From positions 141,653 to 192,992 of the forward strand of contig NW_019091505.1 of NCBI RefSeq assembly GCF_001949145.1: a stretch of DNA of 51,340 nucleotides, read 5' to 3'. The translations under genes were made by a program, and so were the position numbers. This DNA is from Acanthaster planci (taxonomy: Eukaryota; Echinodermata; Asteroidea; Valvatida; Acanthasteridae). The notes under the pieces were generated by a model, which saw only the letters and a list, made by a program, of their open reading frames with translations, ran no database searches and had not been told where the DNA came from. This document shows, piece by piece, positions 11,405 to 24,323 of this stretch. Position 1 is the stretch's first letter. The number at the start of each line of letters is the position of its first letter.

Positions 11405-14069
11405 GGTGCAAATCCTGGCAAATAACAGTCCTTATTGCAACGAAGAATATAAAATTCGGTATTTAGACGTTTGTTGCAAGCATGACGAAATTACGGGATG
11501 GAACTATGCATACTTGTTTGCACTAGAACATCGTCAATTGGAGTTGATTTTCAAATTACCAGCAGCAGAAAGCATCCCAAACGGCCATTTTTCTTGCCGC
11601 CAAGATGGTTAATATTAACCCAATGTCTACAAATCATGAAGGATCGGCGTTGTGTTTAACTCTGGGAACAAAGTACAATCTCTATCGCGACATCACGGGG
11701 AAGTACATGTACACGGTAACACTAGCACAGACTGGCAAAGATTTGAACAGCAACGAAACGCACACACAATACGTGGATTATATAGAGACCTCATGAAATA
11801 AAAGAAAAAAGTCATAAATCAGAGGTCCCAAAAATAAATATATTGTAAAATAAAACCGTGGCGGCGTTCAGCATACAAAGAATTAGTTTCATAAAGGGAT
11901 GTTGAATCTAATGTACATTCCAAGCTATTGTTTTACTAAAACACAACCGAAAATAAACACATCACAAAAGGAAAGTATCTTGGTTTTTTTCGTGGGACCC
12001 AGCATTTAATATTTAGAATGCCGAAGAAAATATTTCACATCGAACCGGCATAAGTTCCTTCCGCACATTTTGGTATCGTACTTGCCACAGGAATCCACGT
12101 ATGGTACTAAGGGGACAAGATATTAACACAGTAAATTCAAAATCGAGTAGATGAGCTATGAGAACGTTGCATGATTTTACTTTACACTTATCTTGTTAAT
12201 ACCATCTTCCCTCTGGGAACAGTCATTAAATCCTCTTTTCACAGGGTGTACACGAGCACGTTAATGTTTGACACGTTATTTCCTATTGTTAAGTGAATAA
12301 TGCCGCCATCCTAAGACTGGTTCAATACACCGTGTGTTCAAAACCGGAAGATAATCAAATTCTCTCATTTTCGACACGCATTCTCCCGCCACAAACTAAA
12401 TCAGTAATTTCGTGATCTCTCTTCGGGAATGAACGAAAACAAAGTGTTGACCCAACAAATTATGTAAGGAAATGTGTGGGAACTGAGCCTATTACTTCAG
12501 AACTTTAATACAATCCCGTGAAACAGAAACAAAGGTTTTACATTCTAACTTTCCAAAATAAACCACTGTGAATAAATGTTGCAACGAATATCACGCAAAC
12601 AGTGCAACTGGAACAACAACAAACAAGCAAAAACGAACTCTCGGCTGTAAGTCAGGCATTTATTTCAAAAACAAAACTTTAGAAACTCAAACTAATAGCC
12701 ATGTACATAAACCATATCAAAGCACTAATTAAACATTCCGAGTAGTCTCAAAATGTGTAACCAAACGCTCAAACTAAAAATCTAATTTATGCACCATTAC
12801 GATGTTCACAAGATTTACAGTCTGTAAAGAGGAGGTTGAATATTGATGTTCTATCCTCTTTTTACACATCTCTGAAAAAGTAATTTACAATTCCCCAACA
12901 ATTTGGAAACTATGATATTTACAATTTCTGCTTTCGAAAATCTGCAGTCCTCTTACACTATACAATTATTTAAATTACAAAGTCCGGCATCCCTTTACTA
13001 TGTTAATTACATACCGAGGAAACATAACTTGATTTAAAGGCCAATTTTACAGAACAGTAAACTACTGAAGTGTTTGAATCTCTTCCCAATTGCTGCATTC
13101 ATTGTAATCTTCAAGTGAATACAAACATTACTTGCGCAAATAAGATACAAAAATATATACATAATCTATCCTTTGGTCCAAACAATTTGAAGCTATTTAC
13201 ACGTGGTTGTAAACTTTCTTTAAAAAGACATGTACAGTAAAGAGGTTGCCCTGACTACTGCTTCAAATCTAAACTCAATGACGGCACACAGGACCCATTT
13301 TGAACTTGTTGGAGATTGGAAGAACGGTCCATGGCTTTCACGAATGCTGAATCATGCCTTTTGGTCATTATCGCAACGGTCTTTGTCTACGGGGGAAACT
13401 GGTAACAAAAAAAGCAAGTTACTTGAAAACCAACCAACCAAACCGCTGAATAAAGAAAATACCTGTTTAAATTGTAGCAAACAATTACATGTCAATGGCA
13501 AATGCATTCCATCTTTTAGTGGTTCGAGGGCCTTGAGTACTGAGTAATACTGATCAAGAGACACTACCGACTGCACCAAGCACAACAAACTATAGTGGAG
13601 TCCCCTAACGTGGCGTACTTCGACTTTTCCCGCAACTTGCCTGATGTACTGTTGCCAAACCTCTTAAAAACCTTCAGATTCATTTGTCAAAATACATGAA
13701 CTGGCATTACCATCAGTCGAACCTCATTATTTAAGAGGTCCTTCGGACATTGCAGATTACTTTGTTAGGACAGGAACCTTGGATTATCAGCAATGAAAAC
13801 AACGAAGAACAAAGGATTAGGATTAACAGAGCTTCTATTCACGCGGTTTGGACTGTACATGGTGCTAAAACCTTCACGAACAATTTTAGTGTCTTAAAAT
13901 AAAAACGAAATTCAAAGGAGGTGACATCCGAAAACCATATGTAGACAAAAAATCAACTGAGTGTTCTCTAACACTTTGGAACAAGTCTCAGAAAATCCAA
14001 CATCTACGTTTAAGAATCCCCCCTCTTAAAGTCAATACATCCTGATAAATCGTTGTTACCTCCAGTCAA
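11405..14069. other. Intergenic region between the M6 genes, including gene 2 3' UTR
   Basis: From 11405 to about 12650 no exon is supported; two small plus-strand open frames (11406-11612, 11605-11796) lack family resemblance. From about 12665 to 14745 the AT-rich sequence probably is the 3' UTR of M6-like gene 2, interrupted by a dispersed repeat at 14070. Confidence 0.4.
12659..12664 (-). terminator. Candidate poly(A) signal of M6-like gene 2
   Basis: AATAAA on the minus strand about 2.1 kb downstream of the stop codon at 14746. Intermediate signals may exist; this is the clearest one seen. Confidence 0.3.
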
Positions 14070-14240
14070 AGTGTAATTAGACAATCAAAATAATAGGGCA
14101 TTACTTCGGTGGCACAACGCTTGTGGACAGGTGGTACGCGCGCGTTATATGTCTCTGACAAATATAATTGTGACCTATACGAAATGCACGCAAACGCGTG
14201 CGATGCAATCCCACCCCAGTTATGGCGTTTCCTTTGATAA
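14070..14240 (+). repeat. Dispersed ~185-bp repeat, copy A
   Basis: Starts AGTGTAATTAGACAA and contains GGCATTACTTCGGTGGCACAA then GGACAGGTGGTACGCGCGCG. The same order of blocks appears at 36817-37009 (plus) and, reversed, at 29449-29633. The 3' part of copy A is more diverged. It lies in the presumed 3' UTR of M6-like gene 2. Confidence 0.75.
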
Positions 14241-14745
14241 GTCTTTACCAAAGAACAAGGTTTTAAGAAAGCAGTTTTCTTATTTTTGGTCGCATTTTAA
14301 AGGAGTTCATTATGCACTTAAAAAGGACGGAGAATCAGGCCAAACTAGCAGGGTTTGATGAAATTTCATGTATTGCGAAATTAAGGTAAGCAAAATTGCT
14401 CTAGCAGGACAACAGAGGCGAAAACTCAAAGTCGGTCAGACGGTCACGTTAGGGACCACACCACGTTAGGGGATAAGCTTTATCAACAATATCTTTGTAT
14501 GCATATCAAACCAATCAACAACTTTTTCTGGTATTACACACATTTACGCAAACCTTTGCAATGAGTTAATCCTTTAACCGGGGTTAGTCACTACCAACAT
14601 AAAATGACATAAGATTTACAGTCTTACATTTGTAGGGATAAGATTTGATCAGCATTTTTGGACACACACCATTGGATTACTTTCTCGTATAAAAACGTTT
14701 CAACGCACTATTTTACGAGGTTAGACGAGTCAGTCATTCCAACAA

Positions 14746-17700
14746 TCATATGTAATGTTCACTGAAGCCTCCAAGAGGCGCTCTGTCAGACAAAGGCGAG
14801 CCAAGAGATGGGGCTGGTTCGGGATCAGCGTAACTGCTAAGTGGGCGTCGGCTTCTCTCATCAGCATGGTATTGATTATAGCCCCATCGGCTACTGCCAA
14901 AGACACCGTCGCTGTTATCCCCCGCACTGCTGTGCTGTACACTCCCGTGAACGCTACCAGCATCCATGCCATCCAACACGTCGCTGTCATGGTAATTAGT
15001 GGGCTTCAAGTTGAAATTACTGTTCCTTGGGTAAAAGTCATCCCTTTTATAGTCAATATCTCGGTTATAATCCAGAGTGTTCATTTTAGAATGTGCTGGG
15101 AAGTTCCCACTAGCGTTGCCACTGATGCTACTACTAGCATGACTTGGTGCGCGACCGTTAGCATTTGGGCGTCCATAGGCAGGTGGAGGACCAGTCTCTG
15201 CACCAGCGATACTCGGCACTGGTTGGTCAATGCCATGCCGACTACCGTAAGCTGGTGGAGGCTGCTGAGGTTGATCTACATAGTGATTCTGTAAGGCGGA
15301 GACAGGCTCACGATCGTAACCCAGACTATCGTGATTCATATTAGTCGTGGCATACAGTTCATCCCTACTACCGTTTAATGTCTGGTTCCGATAGGCCTCT
15401 GTCATGCGCAGTGTTTCTGCATTATTTGTGGCGTCATTGAGCTCGTAATTGTTGCTGTCATGGTTACTAACTGTCCTTAGAGATCCTCGGGATCCACGCA
15501 AGACATTGTTTCGGCTTGCTCGTAAGGAGCTCTTTGCTCTCATGGAATGACGACTGCTCCTGACAGACCCGGCCCGAACTAAGTAGGCTCCTGATTTGCG
15601 ATTGGCAAAGCCATCCTTGAATCGATCTCGGAGTTTCGCAAAATTGGCCGAAAAATTTATCAGAAAGTGGAGCTGTTGAATAGTCATAAAATATAACAAT
15701 AAATTTTTAAAAAATGAATGAAATAATAAAAGTAATAAGATCATTAAGCTAGTAATCAATACATGTATAAATAAATAGGAGTTGGATATGCATGTAGGCC
15801 TCTTACACCAGAGTGACTTAAATGATGAGTTGGTGTCAAATAGGGCTTTAAAAGTGTTATGGGAAAACTGATTAACAAAGTTAAAAAGATCATGAATAAC
15901 GATAACCACCACAACATTAACAAGAGAGCTATTTTAAAAAGGTGATTTTCCCTTTTCAAATGAAAATATATCTAATTGATGCAATATCTTACCATAGACA
16001 GCGTGACAAGGACCGCCGCAAAGAACGCCAATGAAAACCACAGCAGAACGTTCTGAAAACATCGCAAAATGGAATCAAACATCACGTCACTTGGAGTGTT
16101 AAAACTAACATTACCAATTTGGGAGGATCTGTGCACAATACAAAATGAATGGAGCGGATGGTGGAGAATCTATACTTACACTATCACACAAAGCCGTAAG
16201 CTTGGCACCACAAATTGTGTCTCTGCAGTCAGTGATTGTGCACTTGTAATCAGCTGGAACAAGACCTGTCACAGAAATGTGAAACGAGTAAGTCTCTACA
16301 TGATAAACATATACCTTCACAAAACATATTCATGAGTAGTTCCTAAATACCTATTAAGGTAAATGATCAAGTGTCAATGCCAGTGAAAACTTACTCCACT
16401 GCTTGAGGTCAATGCACGGCTCTTCGGCGGAAGGGTCAGACTCATCCAGAGGAGGAGCCAAGCACATTCCACGTCTTTGGATATAGAAGAAGATGATGGG
16501 AACCAGCGAGACAAAACTAAGACTTAGCCACAGCAGAAACAAGAAGTAAACAACTATCATGAACTGAAAATAGAAAGACAGGGAAAGACGTATTAAACAC
16601 AGCCGGTTCTAAAAGTCAAATTAATAGACATATGAGCAAAGTCAAACCTGCACTGATGGGACTACCGTTTATGTGCTATATATACATCTATGTATGCAAT
16701 AAATTCCGTCCAGCTGGGTGAACATGACGTTTGTTTCTCACCAGTGCAGTCTGACATCTGCCTCTGGCTCGTGACCTGAATCGCCACATGAACTCTTTTC
16801 TCACTGCCCCGGTACCCAGACAAGATATACCCAAGAGAGCCACAGCAAAGATCGTCATGACAGCAACCTCCACGTACAAAGCTATCGAAATGTACGAAAT
16901 CCTACAGAAAAAAAACCACAATGACAGCGTCGGTTAAAACGTGAAGTTATTGAAAATTTTGATTTTGCAAAGAAAATTAAATACATTTTCATTCCTAAAT
17001 TTCAGTCGTTTCAAGGAAATGGACAAAAAAACTCAAAGGTTGAAAAAAATTCCCTCACATAAAAACGTACAGTGTGTGCTACTTAATTAAACTCAACTTT
17101 CACATTATGACCTGTCCTTCTTTCTAATAAATTACTCTGCCAAACTTTTTGGCGAGATTTTCGGATCATAACTATGCAGCATACTTGGTAAACCAAACGA
17201 AGGTGAAAAAAGTGAACACTTTCACCTCAAAACTACAGTACACTTGTTCATGACAACACTTCTGTCTCCCTTCATTAATAAATTACTCCGCAATGCTAGT
17301 TTTCAAATCTCACCATGTGTCCACATCGTCGCCGATATAAGTCCCTTGGAAGAGTTCCGCTGCTTGTTGGCCAGCCAGAACTCCCGCCAGACAGAACAGC
17401 GCAGCGCCCCCTAAGAAGGCTAGGGAAGCAAGGATGCTGGGACACGGGCAGCGCATACAACAGGTACGGCATGGCCCAGGAACTACAAGGATAACGCGTG
17501 GAAATGAGGGGGAAAATACAAAGAAAATTAACTAATTATCCGACAAACAAAAATACAAAAATATTGACAAGAATAACAGAGTGAAATGACTAATGGCAGT
17601 TTCCACTGGACATTAAATCAAGAAGCTTGATAAAAACGAGTTCACGTCAATTACATGTAGCTGCATTTCTAAGAGTCAATAACTAAAATATTTGTCGATT

Positions 17701-18516
17701 TACTTTCTTATCAACCCTTGCGGCAAAATGACAGATCACAATCAGTTACATTTTGTGCTTTTTGAGGAGTTTACCACTTGTATATTGTTCATCTTATAAA
17801 AAGGAAAGCAAAGCAGTGTTGAAAATGCATTTACATTTTTCTTCGGCGTACAGCGCTCAACAAAACGCTCAAATTCCAATTCACAAATATGAAATCACCA
17901 GTCACTGTGTCAGAAGTACATGTACATGTACATGTAAAGCAGGCCTGTCCCCCTGAGTACATCGAGGTTATAAACTTTGGTTGTATAGTACTGCTTGTGA
18001 TGTGGGTCAGAGTGCCATAAGTCGGTCATGATATATCAGCTGGATTCTCCAAGTCAGCTGGTGAAGTCACCACGGAATCACACCACAGAATAAATCAAAT
18101 TTCAGTGCCCCTCTGAGGGGTAATCGGGTCATATGACCTGCGCGATGTCACATTTTAAGGGGCACAACCGGCTTACTGTGTACGTGCTGGATTTTACAGC
18201 GGCTGTATGTTCCTTTACCAGACACTCGATGCAGAACACTTTGAATGGAATAACAGGCAATTCTCTAAAATTCACAAAATCCTGAAGTTTAAATGATGGG
18301 CACAGTTAATTTCATTTTGAACTAAGGTGCATCTTTTTCGTTTTCAGTGACATGTACATCACCGTAAACTGTGCTGAAGTCCATGAATTACTTCATGAAT
18401 GTAAACAGGTGTTATGATGCTCTATACATCAGAACAAAAGTCAAGTTTTGAAACGTAGGGAACATTTAAAGCGTAAGTCTTGAAAATTATGAATATTTGA
18501 CATTGCACTCACACAT
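14746..18516 (-). CDS. M6/proteolipid protein (PLP) family membrane protein, gene 2
   Basis: Six well-supported exons on the minus strand: 17482-17314, 16901-16742, 16563-16395, 16265-16180, 16052-15993, 15672-14746. Exons 2, 3 and 6 have the same lengths as in gene 1 (169, 160, 60 bp) and all phases match. A candidate first exon, 18516-18513, supplies only ATG plus one base before GTGAGT; with it the protein is 524 aa. The product has four membrane segments, PGPCRTCC near the N-terminus, GRCQ after TM2 and SANFA after TM4. Its second extracellular loop is longer than in gene 1 and has six cysteines rather than four. The ~300-residue tail is Ser/Arg-rich, then has two PPAY motifs (about 355-358 and 379-382). 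PPxY is the known ligand of WW domains, for example NEDD4-type ubiquitin ligases. It is a tandem duplicate of gene 1. The body of the gene is firm; the start exon is tentative. Confidence 0.87.
18513..18516 (-). other. Candidate micro-exon carrying the start codon of M6-like gene 2
   Basis: Minus strand reads CCCAAAAATGT then GTGAGTG: a start codon with A at -3, one extra base, and a strong donor. The phase (1) is the one exon 2 needs and yields M-F-P-G-P-C. Vertebrate PLP1 and GPM6 genes also break just after the ATG plus one base. Other upstream exons cannot be excluded. Confidence 0.35.
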
Positions 18517-19982
18517 TTTTGGGCTGGGGTCAACGTGTGCGCCAGCACGTATACATTTTTTTTGTAACACCACTAAGATGTTGGCAACATGGCATGCGCA
18601 GAATTACATACCAGAACTTAACAAGTATGCTGAATATAGGCATGGTCTAAGCATTTTGTTGACAGTCCTAACACAGAGGAATCATCCATGGTTCTAACAA
18701 ATCCGGAAAAAGTCCCCTGATGACCTCCACTTTCACCGTCAGGGGTTTAATTTAAGAGAATTCAGGAGTGAAAAAGAACTTAAGAACTAAATGCTGTTGC
18801 TCCAGAATTCAGCGTGTCGTTGTTGATTGTGCCGTGGCAAACAAAATAATTATAGTATCACTGTATAATTATGTACATTACTACATGCTAAACCGTGGAA
18901 AGCATGATGCGCCTTGAGCAAAATTGGTTAGGGACGTAGTTGAGGTCAAGCCTGCAGGTTGTGGTTCGGAGAAACCGTACACGCTATTCAAAATCACGCT
19001 GCGTTGACGGTTAGCTGGTACCCCATGGATGTTCTGGCATACTTCGATAGCGAAAAAATGTCACTGACTGGTACCCATTTTGTGCAATCGATGCGGTTAT
19101 TTCACGGTCATATATGGCGCATATTGAGGGAGTGTTTACACAACAGATTGATGTGGATAAACATTATATGTGACCCATGAGCGCACCCAGAATTTGAAAC
19201 AAACCGCCAATATGGTTGGTGATGAGTGATGAAATCCTTGAGAAAGGGGACCAGTGTTGTTCAGTGTAGGACATCTGAAATCAATTTCACATGCGCAGGC
19301 AACCAAAGGAGACAAGTCAGGATAGTTGTAAGTCCTTTTTTACACAAATATGAATGTAAATTTAGAATTCCTTTTGACACTCATCCCTGTCCGTCATCAT
19401 CCTCATCTTCCCATCACTGTTGTCATATCTATTGTTTACTCATTCAACTGCAACTCACTACAAGTAGGCCTAAATAAACCAAATAACGTTGATAGTCTAA
19501 AATCTAATTGTCACGGACGCATGCGTACACATGATGATACATGCATGGAGCATTGCAACTGAACATTATGCAGCCTTGAGAAGGTTTTGGAAACTTTTAC
19601 AAAATCATATGAATTTAATATGTGTCATCATGTAGGCTGTTTCTGCTATGATATGTTATATCATGGAGGAATAAGATTCAACTACTATACATACCAGAGT
19701 ATGGCTCTTCATAGTACACGGACTCGCCTGCGATACTTCCGGCTATCGACATCGTCAATTGATGCGAGTTTTTTTTTACCTAAACTCCCTGTGCTATAAT
19801 CAGACGAAAATGTCCACTTAATCCTCCTCCACAAGGCTGAATCTCTCTAGGTCAAGTTCCAGCACAATTCTCACTTAACATCTTTCAACAGACTATGAGT
19901 GACGGTTCCATGGTCCAATTCCAGGTTCTGAGTGGCTTAGCTATGTCCATCTAATGTATATAGCAATGAAAAACAGGTTGAT

Positions 19983-20112
19983 TTAGGTTGAGAGATGACG
20001 AGTCACCCAGTTCTCCTGCGTGTGTTTATCGTGGTAGTGCAGCGTCCGCTCAACTATGGCCTCACGTATTCTCCGTATCTCAATCGTCACTGCGCTGATG
20101 GTGTAGATTGTC
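19983..20112 (-). other. Exon-like open frame, unidentified
   Basis: On the minus strand a good acceptor (CATTTTTTTCAG) precedes a 43-codon open frame that starts TIYTISAVTIEIRRIREA and ends in TAA at 19983. The frame also continues upstream without the splice. The composition looks protein-like, but no family is recognised and no partner exon was found. Confidence 0.2.
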
Positions 20113-23100
20113 CTGAAAAAAATGTTGATTGAAAGCTCGTACAAATGGCCGTCAGCAACGACATACGGGTAGGGAAAGAAGCGAGTGAACGTGGAACCTG
20201 TAGTTCGACGACCGTTGCTCCCCAAAGCGAATCGGTGTAGCGGTTAAGCTTAGAAATTTCGTATAATGACAAACCATTCAAACGTGCAGTGTGGGATCGC
20301 TGCGAATCGTCATTGTGTGAATATGTAAACGCTTGGGTTGGTGTGTATAATGGCATTATGACGTCAGGTATTTTCTTGGCAGACAGAGGCTACTGTATTG
20401 GAGATAGGCCGCCCCACACAGGCGATAGGCCCACTCAATATCAAAGGTGCATTCCTGCGGCATGAATCAAATAACCGTAATACATGTAGTAAATTCTAAA
20501 AACGTTTTACAGAAACGGCGTGTCTAGTCATTGCCCACTGAATCATAGAAATTTGATCGTGTAGTGAAAAGATGCGGGTTGTCAGTTTAAGGCAAGCAAT
20601 TTCTGATTGTGAAGTGGATTTATCGTTCCTCCATCCAGTACAGGTCTGTTTCCAGGTACAACTACAAGTACACTCATGTTTGTCGATCCCTACGGTACCT
20701 AGCTAGGCCAGATGTATGCCTGTTTGTTCAAATGGCTATGAATTGTTTGTGTGATGGATTGTTAATTGATTGATCTGTTCGTCCGGTGAGCCAAAGTGTC
20801 TGCTTGTCGGTGAGTGTCAAGTGGTCCACATTTCTCGCTCAACTGGTCTTGGAATTTATTTTACTGTTCGCTTTGTGTCCTATACATGCAGCTTTCCAAT
20901 CGCATGGCATTATTTCAAAAATCCACCAAGTGCTTCAAATACTACTCTTTGGATACATTGCATGAGGAGACATGGATCTAAATAGCTTTCATGTCCTTGA
21001 CAACGACTCAAGGAAGTAAATTCCTCTCTGGAAGATATGGCTGATTATTTTCCCCAAATAAATTCCCTCCCCCATTGAACCCCTCAACATGATAATGCCC
21101 GGACAGTGTATATAAACCACTCAAAAACTTTAAAGGGTTGTTAGTCACTTTTGACCCCTCCAGCCAATTGGACTCGATCTGGAACACTTGACTGAGCAAT
21201 TGCATTATCATTCACATTCTAGATGGCGCTAAGTCAAGCATGAACGTGCACCGGGCGAACAATAAGTAAAATCAATGAGGTAGACACCTGCCTGGAATTT
21301 CCAAAGACAAATATCCGATCCTTTCATTTTTGTGAGTAGAGTATATGGTTTAGTTTTAGAGTATCCTTTCATTTTATTGTAAATATTCGTCAGGTGAGAA
21401 TAAAATAACTGACAGTTTCATTATAGAGGGCGCTGTTGAAATTTGAATGACGTTGCATACATGTACTTGTACACGTATATGCAGCATGTGTTTGATGTTT
21501 CTCCACTTTTCCACTGAAAATTTATGGATTTAGGTATCGCCAAGGACGACATAAGACTCTGACACGGATATGCCATTGTGCAGTGAATTCGAAATCGAAT
21601 TCTTAAAAGCCTCTTAAGTCGTAGATGAATGAAGAAAACGGATGTTGCCCTGTGTCTCCTTTAAGTATATACGAAATCGGATTAGTATGACATTGCTTTT
21701 GGGGTACAAACATGAAAAAAATGAAAGCTTGTTGAAAACTCTTGAACTTCAGACAGCGTTATGAATGTGAATCGTTCACGACAAGTTGTGTCAATTGCAT
21801 TCAGGTATATAGTAGAAAAAAATAACAATTGCTTCATTTTAATTGATTCATCTCGACTGGAATTACAAAAGGCTGAACACTGTCTTCATTACATTACGTA
21901 TAGTGCGGGCAGGGAGTCCACCTGATGGGATAGGGCACACCAGGCTCTGACTTCACACTCGTTGTGTACCGAGGGCTCCTCGTGATATCTACATTGTCTC
22001 GTGTCGTAGTATACACAGGCGAATAGAACGGTATACTTTCCATAGGCCTAATTATGGAATGAGTAGCCCTTTACTTATGAAAGGCAAAATGTATTCAGAT
22101 ATTCAAACCTTTCACAAACAATCAATCCATTTCTTGTCCTTTTGATTGGCTGTTCAACCATCAATTTCTTGTGATACACATGGCCAAATACGTCCATACA
22201 TGATTGTACCCCAACCGATGACCGTAACAGAAATAATGCTTGGAAATCGATCGAGCAAGACTAATCCAATCCTTACATTTCGCACGAGATCATCAGCTGA
22301 GACGAATCATCCCATTGAAATCTGACGACTTCAAATAGACAAATATTGAAACAAATGACCAATGAAAAAATGCACTGTACCATGCGCGTTCTAGTCATCT
22401 TGAGACGAATTTGATATAAATCGTTTATAAATTTGAACTTGGGATGTTTGAAAATGTGCGGGCAATCAAATAATTTGTTAATTAAAAGCGTGTGTCAAAT
22501 ATTGACAACCAGACGCACAAAATTTGTTTTAAATATATATATATTTTAAATCCTTGCTTGGTCGTCGTAAAAAATAGCGCACTAAACTATTGTCAACGAA
22601 AATGTCGATAAACACATTAATTATTCTTTGTTCTGATGAAGAAATAAGTTAATCAACAATCAAGTAAAATTAGGACGTTGTGTATTACAAAAACCGGAAA
22701 GACTGAATACCATTTACGAGGAGCAACCTCGGTATTTTGATGCCTAGTCAGTGCTTCGTGTAAGATAGAAGACTTCTGATCAGCGTGCCACGAAAAGAGT
22801 AAAACTACAGGAGATTTTTTAATAACTTATTAATTTTCTTTAGACAAATTGCGCGAACAATAACCAGATACGTTCCTGACACGAGATCCCCCCCCAAAAA
22901 ACTCAGGTATCATTTAATTTATTTTTCAATTAAGCAACAAAAGTTGACGCTGAAGCTTCATACGAGGTAATCATCAAATAACCACCCCTTGTTCTTTCAC
23001 ATTTACGTATCTTATAGGCGATGATTGATTTACTTCATTAGGACACGATCACAGAGGGCGTTGATGAGGATGACCTTCCGTCAACCACTTTTGTCCAAAT

Positions 23101-24227
23101 TTGTACAATTTAACTTCTCATTATTATCTCTTCACTACATGTGCGTGAAACGATCGATTATACTACTCAGTAACAGCAAACCTGACGTTTCTTTATTGGT
23201 ATGTACAGTATTAACCATTATTTCTCAAATATTAATTAATTTATACGACTTAAACATGATCCCTCGTATCAATTTCTCAAATTAGAAATTCAGATGCGGG
23301 TAGGGGATCTTCCTGGGGCTGAACCGGACAGGATTCGTGGTTTTTGTTTTCTTACAATCCTCTGTCTCATTAATCTAAAGCCTTGTTTATTTTGGTGACT
23401 CCCGATACTGCAGGAGAGACATATCGTCTCTGGTACAAATCCCTCAAGGGATCGACTGTCCATTCCGGACGCCCCCGTTTTCTAAGTGGGCCTATGATCA
23501 CCGTTTGAGTGGTGGGCGTTAACATCAGAAAAGTGCCATAATTACAATGTGTTGGAGGGTACTGTTGGAAAGTGGCTTTTTTTCTGGAGGTCATAACTTT
23601 TAATCTCAGTCTTCTCTTTATTTCGAGGAGGGTTGTATATACCTACGTGACCCCCCGTATACAGGCCACTGCATCACATTAATAACCGCACTCCTATAGA
23701 AACGTGAAGACCCAATGTTGCCTGAAAAAGCAAACACACTGTGCCATTCTTCAGTTTATATAGACAATGCCGTAAGTGCTCTGCCAACAAAATTACTGTC
23801 AGGTACAGCGAATGAAAACCAATCATTTCAACCTTTGTGAAAACGCATTCACCACTGCTACAACAATTACATTGCCAAAGACTGACTACTCTGAAAACTG
23901 CCAGTGTATTATGGACACGACAAATAAAATTCACTGCCTATAGTCAGGTTAACTGGCCTTCGCTGTTGGTCTAACAATACATTCATTACTTCTGCCAATT
24001 CAGCGAGATTATACAACACGAAACTACTTTTCTTAGCTACAAATTCACCTGTTGCAATTTAATCGTAATGTAACACCTTAACATTGATTTGCAGACACCC
24101 ATTAAAATGACAATATTGCACAACAGGTTGTATGTCACATGCGTTTACGGTACACAATAACATTGTCACAACTTTTGTCTTTGGCCCAGATTGTGTAAAT
24201 AGAAAATGGCGAGAAATAAGTACCTTC

Positions 24228-24233
24228 TTTATT
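24228..24233 (-). terminator. Poly(A) signal of GPCR 1
   Basis: AATAAA on the minus strand about 95 bases past the stop codon at 24324, a usual spacing for a compact 3' UTR. Confidence 0.5.
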
Positions 24234-24323
24234 TTTACCTTAGTAAAAACTGCATTGTTATGAAACAAATATCGTTGTATGTTAACATCGTTGACTTTTT
24301 TCGGATTTGATTGTGCTTCGTTT

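Larger units (their letters stand above)
17483..24220. other. Upstream intron and intergenic region of M6-like gene 2
   Basis: About 6.7 kb with no secure exon apart from the 18513-18516 candidate. It includes a TACATGTACATGTACATGTA run near 17916-17936, an AT microsatellite near 22530-22550, and an exon-like open frame at 19983-20112 (reported separately). The open frame at 23370-23594 (minus, 74 aa) was not recognised. Confidence 0.4.

Noticed and set aside
11406-11796. Two overlapping small plus-strand frames followed by AATAAA
   Set aside because: No recognisable family, no splice or promoter evidence beyond a chance-level poly(A) signal.
14755-15294. Plus-strand open frame of 179 codons
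   Set aside because: It lies exactly antisense to the long tail exon of M6-like gene 2, whose phase, PPxY motifs and splice sites support the minus strand.
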